Source: a virus
Virus record (IMG/VR): IMGVR_UViG_3300025000_000167
Location: 1-46,988 of that record
Length of the DNA stretch: 46,988 nt
Reading direction: 5' to 3' (one strand)
How positions within the stretch are numbered: position 1 is the stretch's first letter; each line of letters opens with the position of its first letter. The notes below the pieces were generated by a model that saw only the letters and a program-made list of their open reading frames with translations, did not search any database and was not told the origin of the DNA. A program made the position numbers and the translations under genes. Shown piece after piece: positions 22,339 through 28,673 of the stretch.

Positions 22339-22658
22339 GGTTGCACCTCCGCTGCGGCTTTCTCGTAAATGGATATCCATTGGTGGAGTTGGCAGATGCG
22401 GTAGTTGGCCCATTCCGGTGTGGGTTCAGCACGAAGGTCGCAAACTTCAAAAAGGCCGCCAAATTTCGTATGATCACAATCGTGGCCCTCGCAAACACTC
22501 CATGGACAAGTCGGGCAACAACTGTCAAATTGACGCGCTATTTCGCAGAGAGGGCAATCAAAAACCTTTTTTCCGGTCCCCTCGTACCACGCCAGCAACT
22601 CCCGCATCGCCGGTAAAAACTTCTCCGGTGCCACTATCTCCCGTCCCTTGTATTTCAT
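22335..22658 (-). CDS. Zinc-binding early protein
   Basis: The product has 107 residues from MKYKGRE. Cys-rich middle (CPLCEIARQ, CCPTCPWSVC, HDCDH) with at least two CxxC knuckles; helical ends. Such cysteine-rich proteins occur in many phages without known function. ATGA overlap at both ends. Confidence 0.6.
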   Translation of the reverse strand: MKYKGREIVAPEKFLPAMRELLAWYEGTGKKVFDCPLCEIARQFDSCCPTCPWSVCEGHDCDHTKFGGLFEVCDLRAEPTPEWANYRICQLHQWISIYEKAAAEVQP

Positions 22659-22750
22659 GACGGCAACCTGAACAGCAGCGCGCAGAGGATGACGACGACG
22701 GCGAGGCACTGTAGAAAGTCCTTGATAATGAGTTTGTATTTTGCGTCCAT
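22655..22750 (-). CDS. Membrane micro-protein
   Basis: The product has 31 residues with one membrane helix (CLAVVVILCALLF) after a charged start. GGAGGG precedes the ATG. ATGA overlap with the next gene. Situated between operator-like site E and the zinc-binding protein. Confidence 0.5.
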   Translation of the reverse strand: MDAKYKLIIKDFLQCLAVVVILCALLFRLPS

Positions 22751-22764
22751 ATTCCCTCCGTTGG

Positions 22765-22781
22765 TCAACGTAATTTGTTGG
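22765..22781 (-). promoter_or_regulatory. Operator-like palindrome, site E
   Basis: On the minus strand CCAACAAATTACGTTGA, one base from the best site D. It follows the stop of the excisionase-like gene at once and precedes the SD of the next gene. No promoter is evident here, so it may act like a stoperator. Confidence 0.55.
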
Positions 22782-22955
22782 TTACTTGGGCGCAGCTACA
22801 AACACCGCGTCCATTGCCTCACGAGTCACATAACGATGCTTGCCCGGTTTGGTACTCGCCACCGTTCCCTTTACGCACATCAGGCGCAGGGTGCTCAATT
22901 TTACCCCGTACATTTCCGCCGCTGTTTTCAGCGTCATTGTTACGACTTCACTCAT
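22782..22955 (-). CDS. Excisionase-like small HTH protein
   Basis: The product has 57 residues from MSEVVTM (GGAGG upstream). A MerR/Xis-type winged HTH (LKTAAEMYGVKLSTLRLMCV) is followed by a basic wing (PGKHRYVTREAMDAV). May help excise the prophage with the integrase, or regulate the early operon. Overlaps the previous gene. No separate excisionase is seen. Confidence 0.65.
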   Translation of the reverse strand: MSEVVTMTLKTAAEMYGVKLSTLRLMCVKGTVASTKPGKHRYVTREAMDAVFVAAPK

Positions 22956-23106
22956 TGATTGCCTCCTCAAGTTGTTGTACCTGCTCGGCCAGTTGCCGTA
23001 TTGCGTCCTTCGTTTCCCGTCCCTCGAATCCCTGCTCCCTTACCTGCGCCATCACCTCCATTACTTGCAAATCGATCATTTCCAGCAATGCAATTTGTTG
23101 CGTCAT
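22948..23106 (-). CDS. Small coiled-coil protein, first gene of early operon
   Basis: The product has 52 residues from MTQQIAL (AAGGAGG). One coiled coil (IRQLAEQVQQLEEAINE). It is the first gene after the leftward promoter. A regulator such as an antiterminator or Cro-like factor is possible by position only. Confidence 0.55.
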   Translation of the reverse strand: MTQQIALLEMIDLQVMEVMAQVREQGFEGRETKDAIRQLAEQVQQLEEAINE

Positions 23107-23181
23107 ACTTTCCTCCTTGACATTTTGTTTGTAAAAGCCAATATTGCGAGATACCAGTTGAAGCAAGTCGTTTCGTTTCGC

Positions 23182-23198
23182 TTCGTGTTGTTCGTGTT
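23182..23198. repeat. TTCGTGTT direct repeats beside the early promoter
   Basis: TTCGTGTT occurs at 23182-23189 and 23191-23198, after a run of TTCG pentamers (23168-23185). The pair overlaps the -10 and start region of the leftward promoter, so it may be an operator for the adjacent XRE-type regulator. Confidence 0.45.
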
Positions 23199-23224
23199 AT
23201 AAACGAGAAAAAACGGAATGTAAA
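23196..23224 (-). promoter_or_regulatory. Leftward early promoter
   Basis: On the minus strand TTTACA (23224-23219), 17 bases, TATAAC (23201-23196). It faces the long early operon that starts at 23106. Confidence 0.75.
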
Positions 23225-23288
23225 TACCCTTTTTTATTGTTTCAGATTATTTCAATTTAATGAGTTTGTAAGGGGAGAGGGTGGTGTT

Positions 23289-23642
23289 ATGAGCAAAAGC
23301 GCCCGATTGGAACAGTATTGGAATTACAAGGGGTTTGACAGCGCCAACGCCTTTGCTAAGCACTTGGGCCTGCACTCCGACCACGTAGGGCCGCGCCTAG
23401 ACAAAAAACAATCTAGCCGTACCCTGGAAAAGCGACTTAAAGAAATATGCCCTGATTTAAATTTGATATGGTTTATTACTGGTGAAGGAGAGATGCTAAT
23501 GGACAAAAACGGGATGCCGGAACTTACTAACCTGTTCGACGAGATACGCGAGCTTTACAAGAAGGCTGAAACTAAATCTAAAAGCCACCTGATACTATCC
23601 ACCCTTTACGGCAAGGTGGAAGAACTAAAAAGGGAGGGCTAA
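23289..23642 (+). CDS. XRE/CI-type phage repressor
   Basis: The product has 117 residues. N-terminal HTH (FDSANAFAKHLGLHSDHVGP), then the recurrent ICPDLNLIWFITGEGEM pattern that follows the HTH in many phage repressors. No peptidase domain, so SOS cleavage is unlikely. It is transcribed away from the early leftward promoter, and the TTCGTGTT pair lies between them. SD AAGGGGAGAGG. Could instead be the Cro-like partner. Confidence 0.7.
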   Translation: MSKSARLEQYWNYKGFDSANAFAKHLGLHSDHVGPRLDKKQSSRTLEKRLKEICPDLNLIWFITGEGEMLMDKNGMPELTNLFDEIRELYKKAETKSKSHLILSTLYGKVEELKREG

Positions 23643-23659
23643 ACAGCCCCCCCCATTCC

Positions 23660-23842
23660 CTACCCTTGTAGCCCCATTCTGATTAGGGCGCTGTCCGACT
23701 CGTCTGGCTCACAGACGATGATGATAGCGCACATCTTGTGCTCGTCCCGTTCCCCGCTCCGATAGATCTTCTGGATCTCGTTTAACTTACTCTGCGCGTC
23801 CATCGTCCGATACCGCTGCAAGACTGCCTCAGTTATTACCAT
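23660..23842 (-). CDS. Small leftward gene in immunity region
   Basis: The product has 60 residues. SD GGGGAG precedes the ATG. Own strong promoter at 23893-23921. The sequence begins with a helix (VITEAVLQRYRTMDAQSKL) and ends with a beta-helix part. It converges on the repressor gene, so it could interfere with it. No family recognised. Confidence 0.6.
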   Translation of the reverse strand: MVITEAVLQRYRTMDAQSKLNEIQKIYRSGERDEHKMCAIIIVCEPDESDSALIRMGLQG

Positions 23843-23892
23843 TCGCGCTCCCCTTCCGCTTCCCGGTCACAGGTGGTCAGATCGTCGGTAGA

Positions 23893-23921
23893 GTTATATT
23901 CTCCCTATTGCAAGGTGTCAA
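23893..23921 (-). promoter_or_regulatory. Strong leftward promoter of the 60-residue gene
   Basis: On the minus strand TTGACA (23921-23916), 17 bases, TATAAC (23898-23893); start near 23886. One of the best promoters in the window. Confidence 0.75.
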
Positions 23922-23966
23922 TGCCTTTTGCGTGAGCGTAAATACGGTTGCCAGCTAGTTTTTAGC

Positions 23967-23981
23967 GTAAACAAGGTTTAC
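23967..23981. promoter_or_regulatory. Palindrome GTAAAC-AAG-GTTTAC
   Basis: A perfect 6-bp dyad with a 3-base centre. AGCGTAAA occurs here (23964) and again at about 23935. It lies between the leftward promoter (23893) and the rightward promoter (24064), so it is a candidate operator for a regulator distinct from the CCAAC family. Confidence 0.5.
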
Positions 23982-24063
23982 ATTTTGCCCTTCAAATATG
24001 CAGAAAAATGAATGTTTGTTATTTTAAAAAATTGAATTTCACAACAATCTACAATAAAAAAAG

Positions 24064-24092
24064 TTGACTACATAAAAATAACTTGATATAAC
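24064..24092 (+). promoter_or_regulatory. Rightward promoter of regulator-integrase unit, shared 23-base block
   Basis: TTGACT (24064-24069), 17 bases, TATAAC (24087-24092). The -10 lies in the 23-base block 24079-24101 that matches 12499-12521 with one change. Operator-like site I follows at +6 to +22. Confidence 0.75.
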
Positions 24093-24104
24093 TTGGAACA
24101 ACAC

Positions 24105-24121
24105 ACAACGTAATACTATGG
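24105..24121 (-). promoter_or_regulatory. Operator-like palindrome, site I
   Basis: On the minus strand CCATAGTATTACGTTGT. It begins a few bases after the predicted start of the 24064 promoter and ends before the SD of the next gene. Confidence 0.5.
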
Positions 24122-24135
24122 TTAGGGGGCATATT

Positions 24136-24483
24136 ATGTTACAAGAGATCATTGCAAGAAAGTTCCGCGAAACAAAATACGCAAACGTCAAGGACTGGTG
24201 GTCGGAGTCAAAATGTCCTCTGTCCGTGGAGATGTGTACACAGGTAATTTTTAGGGGCCGTGAGCCGTCCCTTCCCGCCGCCATTCAAATGTTATTTTTC
24301 CTGCAAGTACCCGCCGAGGAAATAGCCGACATTTGCCGCAAGCATGGGGATACGGTCTTCCACCGGCTTATCACGCCCGTTTCCCTGACTGACGAGGAAA
24401 GTCAAGTTCTAGGGCATTTTCGAGCGTTGCAGGGGGATAAACGGCAGTTGGCAATGTTGATGCTGGAACAACTAGGGAGGTGA
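24136..24483 (+). CDS. Second immunity-region regulator
   Basis: The product has 115 residues from MLQEII (AGGGGG 6 bases upstream). The N-terminal part has the length and helix pattern of a degenerate XRE domain; the C-terminal tail SLTDEESQVLGHFRALQG is typical of small phage XRE regulators. It precedes the integrase by 3 bases and shares its promoter, so it may link lysogeny control with integration. The HTH is weak, so the role is tentative. Confidence 0.6.
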   Translation: MLQEIIARKFRETKYANVKDWWSESKCPLSVEMCTQVIFRGREPSLPAAIQMLFFLQVPAEEIADICRKHGDTVFHRLITPVSLTDEESQVLGHFRALQGDKRQLAMLMLEQLGR

Positions 24484-24486
24484 CGT

Positions 24487-25713
24487 ATGCCGAAGAAAGC
24501 GCAGCCGTTCAAAATACTCCGCTGCCATTCCTGCCAGTACACGAAGAACGACAAGACCGGCAAGGCGAAAGCTAAGTGTCAGTGTGGCGCGGAAATGTAC
24601 CCCTCCGAAAACTGGTACTCCCGCGTCATGCACAACGGGATAACTAAGGTACGCGCCCACACTACCCGCAAGGCCGACGCGGAAGATTTTATACACATGT
24701 GCGACATGGCGAGAAGGACAGGCGCAATCATGCCAGGGGAAGAGGTGGACATATCATGGAAGACGGCAAAAAAGAACGTGGAGAAGTGGTGGGAAGAGTC
24801 CAGCCTTTCCCGAGCCACCAAGGATTTCTATGCGTACATGATGCTACCACTGACAGAGTATTTCGGCGGCTCGTCCCTCCTGCGGATTACGAAAGAGGCC
24901 GTGGGCGATTACATGGTGAAGCGGCAAAGGGAAGTGTCAATTACCACCGCCCGGCACGAACTCAGTGCTTTGAAACGTATCTATAATATGCACCTTGAGC
25001 GGTTGGAGATGGAGGAGCGCCCGGCGTTGATGAAGAAGTGCATCATCATTGGCAAGATCAAGCCGCCAAAGTTGGATAACGAAATTGACCGGTTTTGCGA
25101 AGTAACCGAAGTAAGCAACGTCTTTGCCACCATTGAGGGGAACAAAAAGGCGAAAGATTACGACAAGGCAAGGACGAGATTAGGCATAATGCTAGGCGTA
25201 GGGCTGGGAATGCGCCCTATAAATATCTGCGGTCTTGAGTGGAAAGAGTTTGACTTGAAAGCCGGCACAATCGCTATTCCCAAATCGAAAATGAAGAACC
25301 GTAAGAAGGATTACATAACCGGCATCCCCCCCGGTATTCTTGCCGAGTTGACGGCATGGCGGAAGATGCAGAAGGTAATCAGCCCGTTCGTGTTCCCTTC
25401 CCCCAAGGATGCCAGCAAGCCTATCCGCAACATGCGTACCGCGATAAATAGGGCTATCAGGGAGGCGCATTTGAACGCGGAGGGGGTGGAAAGGAAGAAA
25501 AAGGTAACGCCCTATGTTCTGACGCGCCACACGTTTGCAAGTCAGGCGTTGATGAACAGCGGCGATTTAACGGCGGTCAGTGAGCAGTTGCACCACAGCA
25601 ATATACAAATCACGAAAAGGAGGTATGCGAAGGTAAACGTGGACTACAAGAAGCAGAAGATGGACGAGTATGAAACAGGGGTGTTAAATAAAATGTTGGA
25701 GGGACGGAAATGA
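24487..25713 (+). CDS. int: Tyrosine integrase
   Basis: The product has 408 residues. N-terminal CxxC...CxC (CHSC, CQC) suggests a zinc-ribbon arm-binding part. Core-binding SAM-like domain about 92-175. Catalytic domain: Arg 243 (LGMRPINICGL), Lys around 268-273, Arg 347 (VLTRHTFAS), His 370 (LHHSNIQ), Tyr 380 (KRRYAKV). The usual first His of HxxR is Val 344 here. It should integrate at the tRNA-Ala site lying 1.1 kb downstream. SD GGAGG. Confidence 0.9.
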   Translation: MPKKAQPFKILRCHSCQYTKNDKTGKAKAKCQCGAEMYPSENWYSRVMHNGITKVRAHTTRKADAEDFIHMCDMARRTGAIMPGEEVDISWKTAKKNVEKWWEESSLSRATKDFYAYMMLPLTEYFGGSSLLRITKEAVGDYMVKRQREVSITTARHELSALKRIYNMHLERLEMEERPALMKKCIIIGKIKPPKLDNEIDRFCEVTEVSNVFATIEGNKKAKDYDKARTRLGIMLGVGLGMRPINICGLEWKEFDLKAGTIAIPKSKMKNRKKDYITGIPPGILAELTAWRKMQKVISPFVFPSPKDASKPIRNMRTAINRAIREAHLNAEGVERKKKVTPYVLTRHTFASQALMNSGDLTAVSEQLHHSNIQITKRRYAKVNVDYKKQKMDEYETGVLNKMLEGRK

Positions 25714-25925
25714 ACAATGAGATATATGAAATTCTTTTGAAGTTGCCAAAGAAAAACATAATTAATTTGATGTGGGAAGCACTTGACCACATGCAAGCGT
25801 ATAACTGTAGGTCACGCACGTACTGCATCCTTGAGTCCATGGGATATAAACAGGTTGAAGATAAAAAGTGGCGTCCGTGCTCTTTGGCTGAAATCAAAAA
25901 GAATACAGACAATATGGGTCTATAA
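25710..25925 (+). CDS. Small protein coupled to integrase
   Basis: The product has 71 residues. ATG overlaps the integrase stop (ATGA). N-terminal amphipathic helix, then a Cys pair and acidic end. Unknown; perhaps an integration helper by context only. Confidence 0.6.
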   Translation: MNNEIYEILLKLPKKNIINLMWEALDHMQAYNCRSRTYCILESMGYKQVEDKKWRPCSLAEIKKNTDNMGL

Positions 25926-25932
25926 TTCACCC

Positions 25933-25961
25933 TTGCCATGCGCGGGAGGGCAACGTATTAT
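25933..25961 (+). promoter_or_regulatory. Rightward promoter overlapping operator-like site F
   Basis: TTGCCA (25933-25938), 17 bases, TATTAT (25956-25961). The -10 lies inside the palindrome 25950-25966. It serves the gene starting at 25996. Confidence 0.6.
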
Positions 25962-25966
25962 GTTGG
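25950..25966 (-). promoter_or_regulatory. Operator-like palindrome, site F
   Basis: On the minus strand CCAACATAATACGTTGC; nearly perfect dyad. Covers the -10 of the promoter at 25933. Confidence 0.55.
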
Positions 25967-25995
25967 GTAATGTAACCAAAGAAAGGGGAATATCA

Positions 25996-26274
25996 GTGTT
26001 GCTATTTAAAGACGAAATCCAACGTGTGGGGGATGCTATTGGGCTAGAAGGTGAGTTCTTGGTTCATTACGGCACCGACAACATTATAGAAGCAATCAAT
26101 GGAAACAGACTTGACATTGATCGGGCCATTGAAATGTTGAATATCGCTGCTGAGTATATCCGCACTCACTGGCCGGATGGTACTGTTTTTTATGATGAAA
26201 CCGATTGCGACGGTTATTGTGTTGCAGACGACTGCAAAACTGCCGCTGAGTCTTTAATAACACACCACCCCTAG
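25996..26274 (+). CDS. Hypothetical accessory protein
   Basis: The product has 92 residues from GTG (VLLFKDE), 7 bases after AAGGGG; an in-frame ATG at 25960 lies within the promoter and operator. Helical N-terminus, then a Cys-containing acidic end (DETDCDGYCVADDCK). Unknown. Followed by a CTAGCC/GGCTAG hairpin at 26271-26286. Confidence 0.55.
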   Translation: MLLFKDEIQRVGDAIGLEGEFLVHYGTDNIIEAINGNRLDIDRAIEMLNIAAEYIRTHWPDGTVFYDETDCDGYCVADDCKTAAESLITHHP

Positions 26275-26307
26275 CCGCCGGGCTAGCGGGAGGGATAAGG
26301 GGGGGGT

Positions 26308-26733
26308 ATGACAAAAGAACAATTGGCGGCACTTTTGAACGGTAGCGAATACGGTAACGAGGTAAGTGAGGTAGAAAGAAAGGATGCCGCCGCTGCCGGG
26401 TTGGTTATTGTTTACGGCACATCCGACGATTTGCTGGAATTTGACGGCGCAATTTATGACGAGGCCGCAGCATGGAACGGGGTGACAGTACGCGTAATTA
26501 ATGCCGACCTTTTGCGCTCATGGGAGTCAATATGTGATGACGGTGACGAGGCCGAGTGTGAGCGATATTTTAAAGACAAGGCCCGGTCCAAAGAAATCAA
26601 AGCTATCTGGCATGACAGCGAAGGCGAATATGCATGGACCCTTGAAACGGACATACCTCACGCCACTTTTGACATTATGGAGGACGGAGAGAAATTTTCC
26701 AGGGGAATAGTTTTTTCATTGTCGGACCTGTAA
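26308..26733 (+). CDS. Conserved accessory protein next to attP
   Basis: The product has 141 residues, acidic. SD AAGGGGGGGG. N-terminus (TKEQLAALLNGSEYGNEV) and GLVIVYGTSDDLLEFDGAIYD resemble a small protein common in phages and prophages of proteobacteria, with no established function known to me. It is the last gene before the attachment site. Its product may act on the host. Confidence 0.6.
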   Translation: MTKEQLAALLNGSEYGNEVSEVERKDAAAAGLVIVYGTSDDLLEFDGAIYDEAAAWNGVTVRVINADLLRSWESICDDGDEAECERYFKDKARSKEIKAIWHDSEGEYAWTLETDIPHATFDIMEDGEKFSRGIVFSLSDL

Positions 26734-26770
26734 TACCTAAATCGTTTTGCACACAGAAATGTCATGTAAG

Positions 26771-26804
26771 AAAAAAGGGGCTAACCGTAATTGGCTAACC
26801 CCTT
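26771..26804 (-). terminator. Terminator just downstream of the tRNA fragment
   Basis: AAGGGGTTAGCC / GGTTAGCCCCTT pair over 12 positions (two wobbles), followed on the minus strand by UUUUUU. After integration it would end the transcript of the rebuilt host tRNA. Confidence 0.8.
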
Positions 26805-26811
26805 GAAATTA

Positions 26812-26864
26812 TGGTGGAGCTGATCAGGATCGAACTGACGACCTCTTGAATGCCATTCAAGCGC
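26812..26864 (-). other. Candidate attP: 3' part of tRNA-Ala(GGC)
   Basis: The minus strand reads anticodon stem-loop CTTGA-ATGGCAT-TCAAG (anticodon GGC), variable region, T arm, acceptor 3' strand and CCA. No 5' half is present, so it is not a working tRNA. Temperate phages use such fragments as integration sites and restore the tRNA on insertion. Integrase lies about 1.1 kb away. The next 170 bases to the following gene hold site G and a weak promoter. Confidence 0.8.
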
Positions 26865-26915
26865 TTACTGACGAAAAGTGCCGCAAGTATTGGGCATTAT
26901 TTAGAAAAAACGTAG

Positions 26916-26932
26916 TCAAAATAATACGTTGG
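26916..26932 (+). promoter_or_regulatory. Operator-like palindrome, site G
   Basis: TCAAAATAATACGTTGG. It lies about 50 bases from attP and 44 bases before a weak promoter. Confidence 0.45.
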
Positions 26933-26975
26933 ATAAAGTACCAAAAAAGAAGTGTTCTGTAATACTAGATACTTA

Positions 26976-27004
26976 TTGCAAGTTGTGTTGTGTTGCTGTA
27001 GGAT
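26976..27004 (+). promoter_or_regulatory. Weak rightward promoter for accessory genes
   Basis: TTGCAA (26976-26981), 17 bases, TAGGAT (26999-27004). Four of six matches at each box. Serves 27039-27847. Confidence 0.4.
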
Positions 27005-27038
27005 GCATTTGTCACTTAAACGTCACTTGGAGGGGGAT

Positions 27039-27287
27039 ATGGCTTTTGTGTTTGGGCTGGTAATTGGTGTATTCTGGCGTGACCTCAAATGGTTGACGTA
27101 TGACTTTGCGAAAGCAATCTGCAAAGGCGCATACAATGCTATTCGCGTCTGCTGTTTTGGCGAACTGATGCCGGGAGTGAGTCGGTGGCAACCAGTGAAA
27201 CAGCTTCTAAAAGTAATTTATTATGAGGCTAGAGCATACCTCAAATGGGAATGGCTAGCAGGATGCAAGCTGACCAAATCAAGATAG
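27039..27287 (+). CDS. Small membrane-associated accessory protein
   Basis: The product has 82 residues from MAFVFGL (GGAGGGGG). The N-terminus is hydrophobic (AFVFGLVIGVFW) and the rest is basic and aromatic. Possible superinfection or membrane function. Its 31-base leader is repeated at 27628-27658. Confidence 0.55.
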   Translation: MAFVFGLVIGVFWRDLKWLTYDFAKAICKGAYNAIRVCCFGELMPGVSRWQPVKQLLKVIYYEARAYLKWEWLAGCKLTKSR

Positions 27288-27299
27288 AGGGAGGGAAGG

Positions 27300-27485
27300 A
27301 TGAAGCCCAAAACAATTAAACAATATCAGAAGCAAGTGGAAGAACTAAAAACCCTGCTCTCCTACTTGGTAAACGAAAACACAATACTTCCCCCACTAAA
27401 CGATAAGGGGTGGTATGAAATCAAAACAAGCATCCATCCTTACGAGTATACAAAAATACAAAAACATTTAAAGGAGGGAAACTGA
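27300..27485 (+). CDS. Small coiled-coil protein
   Basis: The product has 61 residues. SD GGGAGGGAAGG. Helical N-terminus (QYQKQVEELKTLLSYLV). Overlaps the next gene by TGATG. Unknown. Confidence 0.55.
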   Translation: MKPKTIKQYQKQVEELKTLLSYLVNENTILPPLNDKGWYEIKTSIHPYEYTKIQKHLKEGN

Positions 27486-27589
27486 TGTTAATACTATTTT
27501 GTAAGGTTTGCGATAAACAAACTGGTCATAGTGGCAGAGCGCCGTATGCCTTATGGGTAACTTGTAACGTATGCGGACACCGGCACTAA
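27485..27589 (+). CDS. Zinc-ribbon micro-protein
   Basis: The product has 34 residues with two CxxC knuckles (CKVC and CNVCGH) 18 residues apart, a minimal zinc ribbon. Coupled to the previous gene (TGATG). Unknown. Confidence 0.55.
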   Translation: MLILFCKVCDKQTGHSGRAPYALWVTCNVCGHRH

Positions 27590-27655
27590 CACATTAACCC
27601 CCGCCCGTCGCCCTAGCGTCGGGAAGGGTCGCTTAAACGTTGCTTGGAGGGGGAT

Positions 27656-27847
27656 ATGAGTGTAATTGATGAAAGCGGGATAACAGGCTATGGAGAGGTG
27701 CCAAGTAGGTTACAGCAAGAGGCGGCTTCCGCTGCATCGGCTGGTTCACTTGCCGACGGCAAACCATGCGGGCACCCCGGTTGTCTGAATCATGTTACGC
27801 ACCCTTGCGAGAGATGCGGCAGAATCGCAGGGCGGAAAAGCGAGTGA
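27656..27847 (+). CDS. Small protein with Cys/His cluster
   Basis: The product has 63 residues from MSVIDES (GGAGGGGG). Ala/Ser-rich middle, then CGHPGCLNHVTHPCERCGR, a zinc-binding cluster. Followed by a hairpin at 27855-27884. Confidence 0.55.
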   Translation: MSVIDESGITGYGEVPSRLQQEAASAASAGSLADGKPCGHPGCLNHVTHPCERCGRIAGRKSE

Positions 27848-27854
27848 ACGGCTG

Positions 27855-27884
27855 CGGCTTCACCGGATCGCCCGGTGCAAGCCG
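27855..27884 (+). other. Hairpin after accessory genes
   Basis: CGGCTT-CACCGG / CCGGTG-C-AAGCCG, 12 pairs with one bulge, then a T-rich tract (GGTTATTTT). A weak terminator or an mRNA end. Its inner 17 bases are the reverse complement of 13619-13635. The rest of the 186-base gap to 28034 holds no convincing gene. Confidence 0.55.
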
Positions 27885-28033
27885 TGGTTATTTTACTACC
27901 GCTGCGGATAGGGGGAAGAGGGGGGATTTAGCATGGTCTCGTGGTGGCGCCCAAAAGCAACCAATTTACTTACAATGCGTTGATATTGTTGCATTTAAAG
28001 TGGCTCCTAAATGGTCTCAAGTAAACGCTGGCA

Positions 28034-28333
28034 TTACCTCACCGTCGCATCCCTCGCCGCGTTCGTGAGCAATCCCTGCGCTATCCCGGTAATGCCCACC
28101 AGCGGTGCGGTAAGCGCCTGTTCAATCATCGTCGGCCTCCCCCGGTTGTCGATGGATATTTGAACATCCCCGTTGCGGTAGAGGATAGCGCCATCGTACT
28201 GAGCATAAACCCGGTACGTGTCACCGTTGGGGAGGATGACCATTGATTGACGGTTGCCCCAGGTGGAGCAGCCGGTAAGTTGCGCCAGAAACAAAAGGAT
28301 GACAATGTTTCTGTAGAAACTACCACATACCAT
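28034..28333 (-). CDS. Lipoprotein at the end of the late unit
   Basis: The product has 99 residues from MVCGSFY. Lipobox LTGC after a hydrophobic stretch (IVILLFLAQLTGC); mature part with a beta-rich ILPNGDTYRVYAQYDG and a helical end. Outer-membrane lipoprotein near lysis genes; could function in release or exclude other phages. Overlaps the previous gene by 14 bases. Confidence 0.65.
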   Translation of the reverse strand: MVCGSFYRNIVILLFLAQLTGCSTWGNRQSMVILPNGDTYRVYAQYDGAILYRNGDVQISIDNRGRPTMIEQALTAPLVGITGIAQGLLTNAARDATVR

Positions 28334-28673
28334 TCGCACGCGCTTTCCCTCCCCCGAATAGCCAAGTACCCACCCACCACAATTTAGCCCGTACATACCG
28401 CCCCTCCTCCTCGAGTATGTCGTGGAGGATAGTGGAGGCTTGTAGGTTGGTAATCGGGGTGCCATCGTCAAACTCCCCCCGGTCACACGCCACATCATGC
28501 ACCCACCATGCGCGGGAGGTGAGGTCAGGAATACCGGGGCCGGTTGCTCCGTCCGAGACGTACCCGGCAGGGACGGTGATGGTTTTGCCGTAACGGGAGA
28601 CATACACTATCTCCCGGTCAAGGCGGTACTTGCCATTAGGCATCAGGGATTGATACAGGGCAAAGGCGGTCAT
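28320..28673 (-). CDS. DUF1353-like protein
   Basis: The product has 117 residues. VPAGYVSDGATGPGIPD, WWVHDVACDRGEF and HDILEEEG match the DUF1353 pattern common near phage lysis genes; function unknown. ATGA overlap with the upstream kinase gene. Confidence 0.7.
   Translation of the reverse strand: MTAFALYQSLMPNGKYRLDREIVYVSRYGKTITVPAGYVSDGATGPGIPDLTSRAWWVHDVACDRGEFDDGTPITNLQASTILHDILEEEGRYVRAKLWWVGTWLFGGGKARANGMW

Noticed and set aside
23088-23103. CAACAAATTGCATTG match to the operator family
   Set aside because: Lies in the first codons of a gene (TQQIAL), the dyad is poor, and codons explain it.
26812-26864. A working tRNA gene
   Set aside because: Only the anticodon arm, T arm and acceptor 3' end are present; the 5' half is missing, as expected of attP.
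27929-27985. 16-codon frame MVSWWRPK with an SD-like GGGGG
   Set aside because: Very short, no recognisable feature and no coupling to a neighbour.
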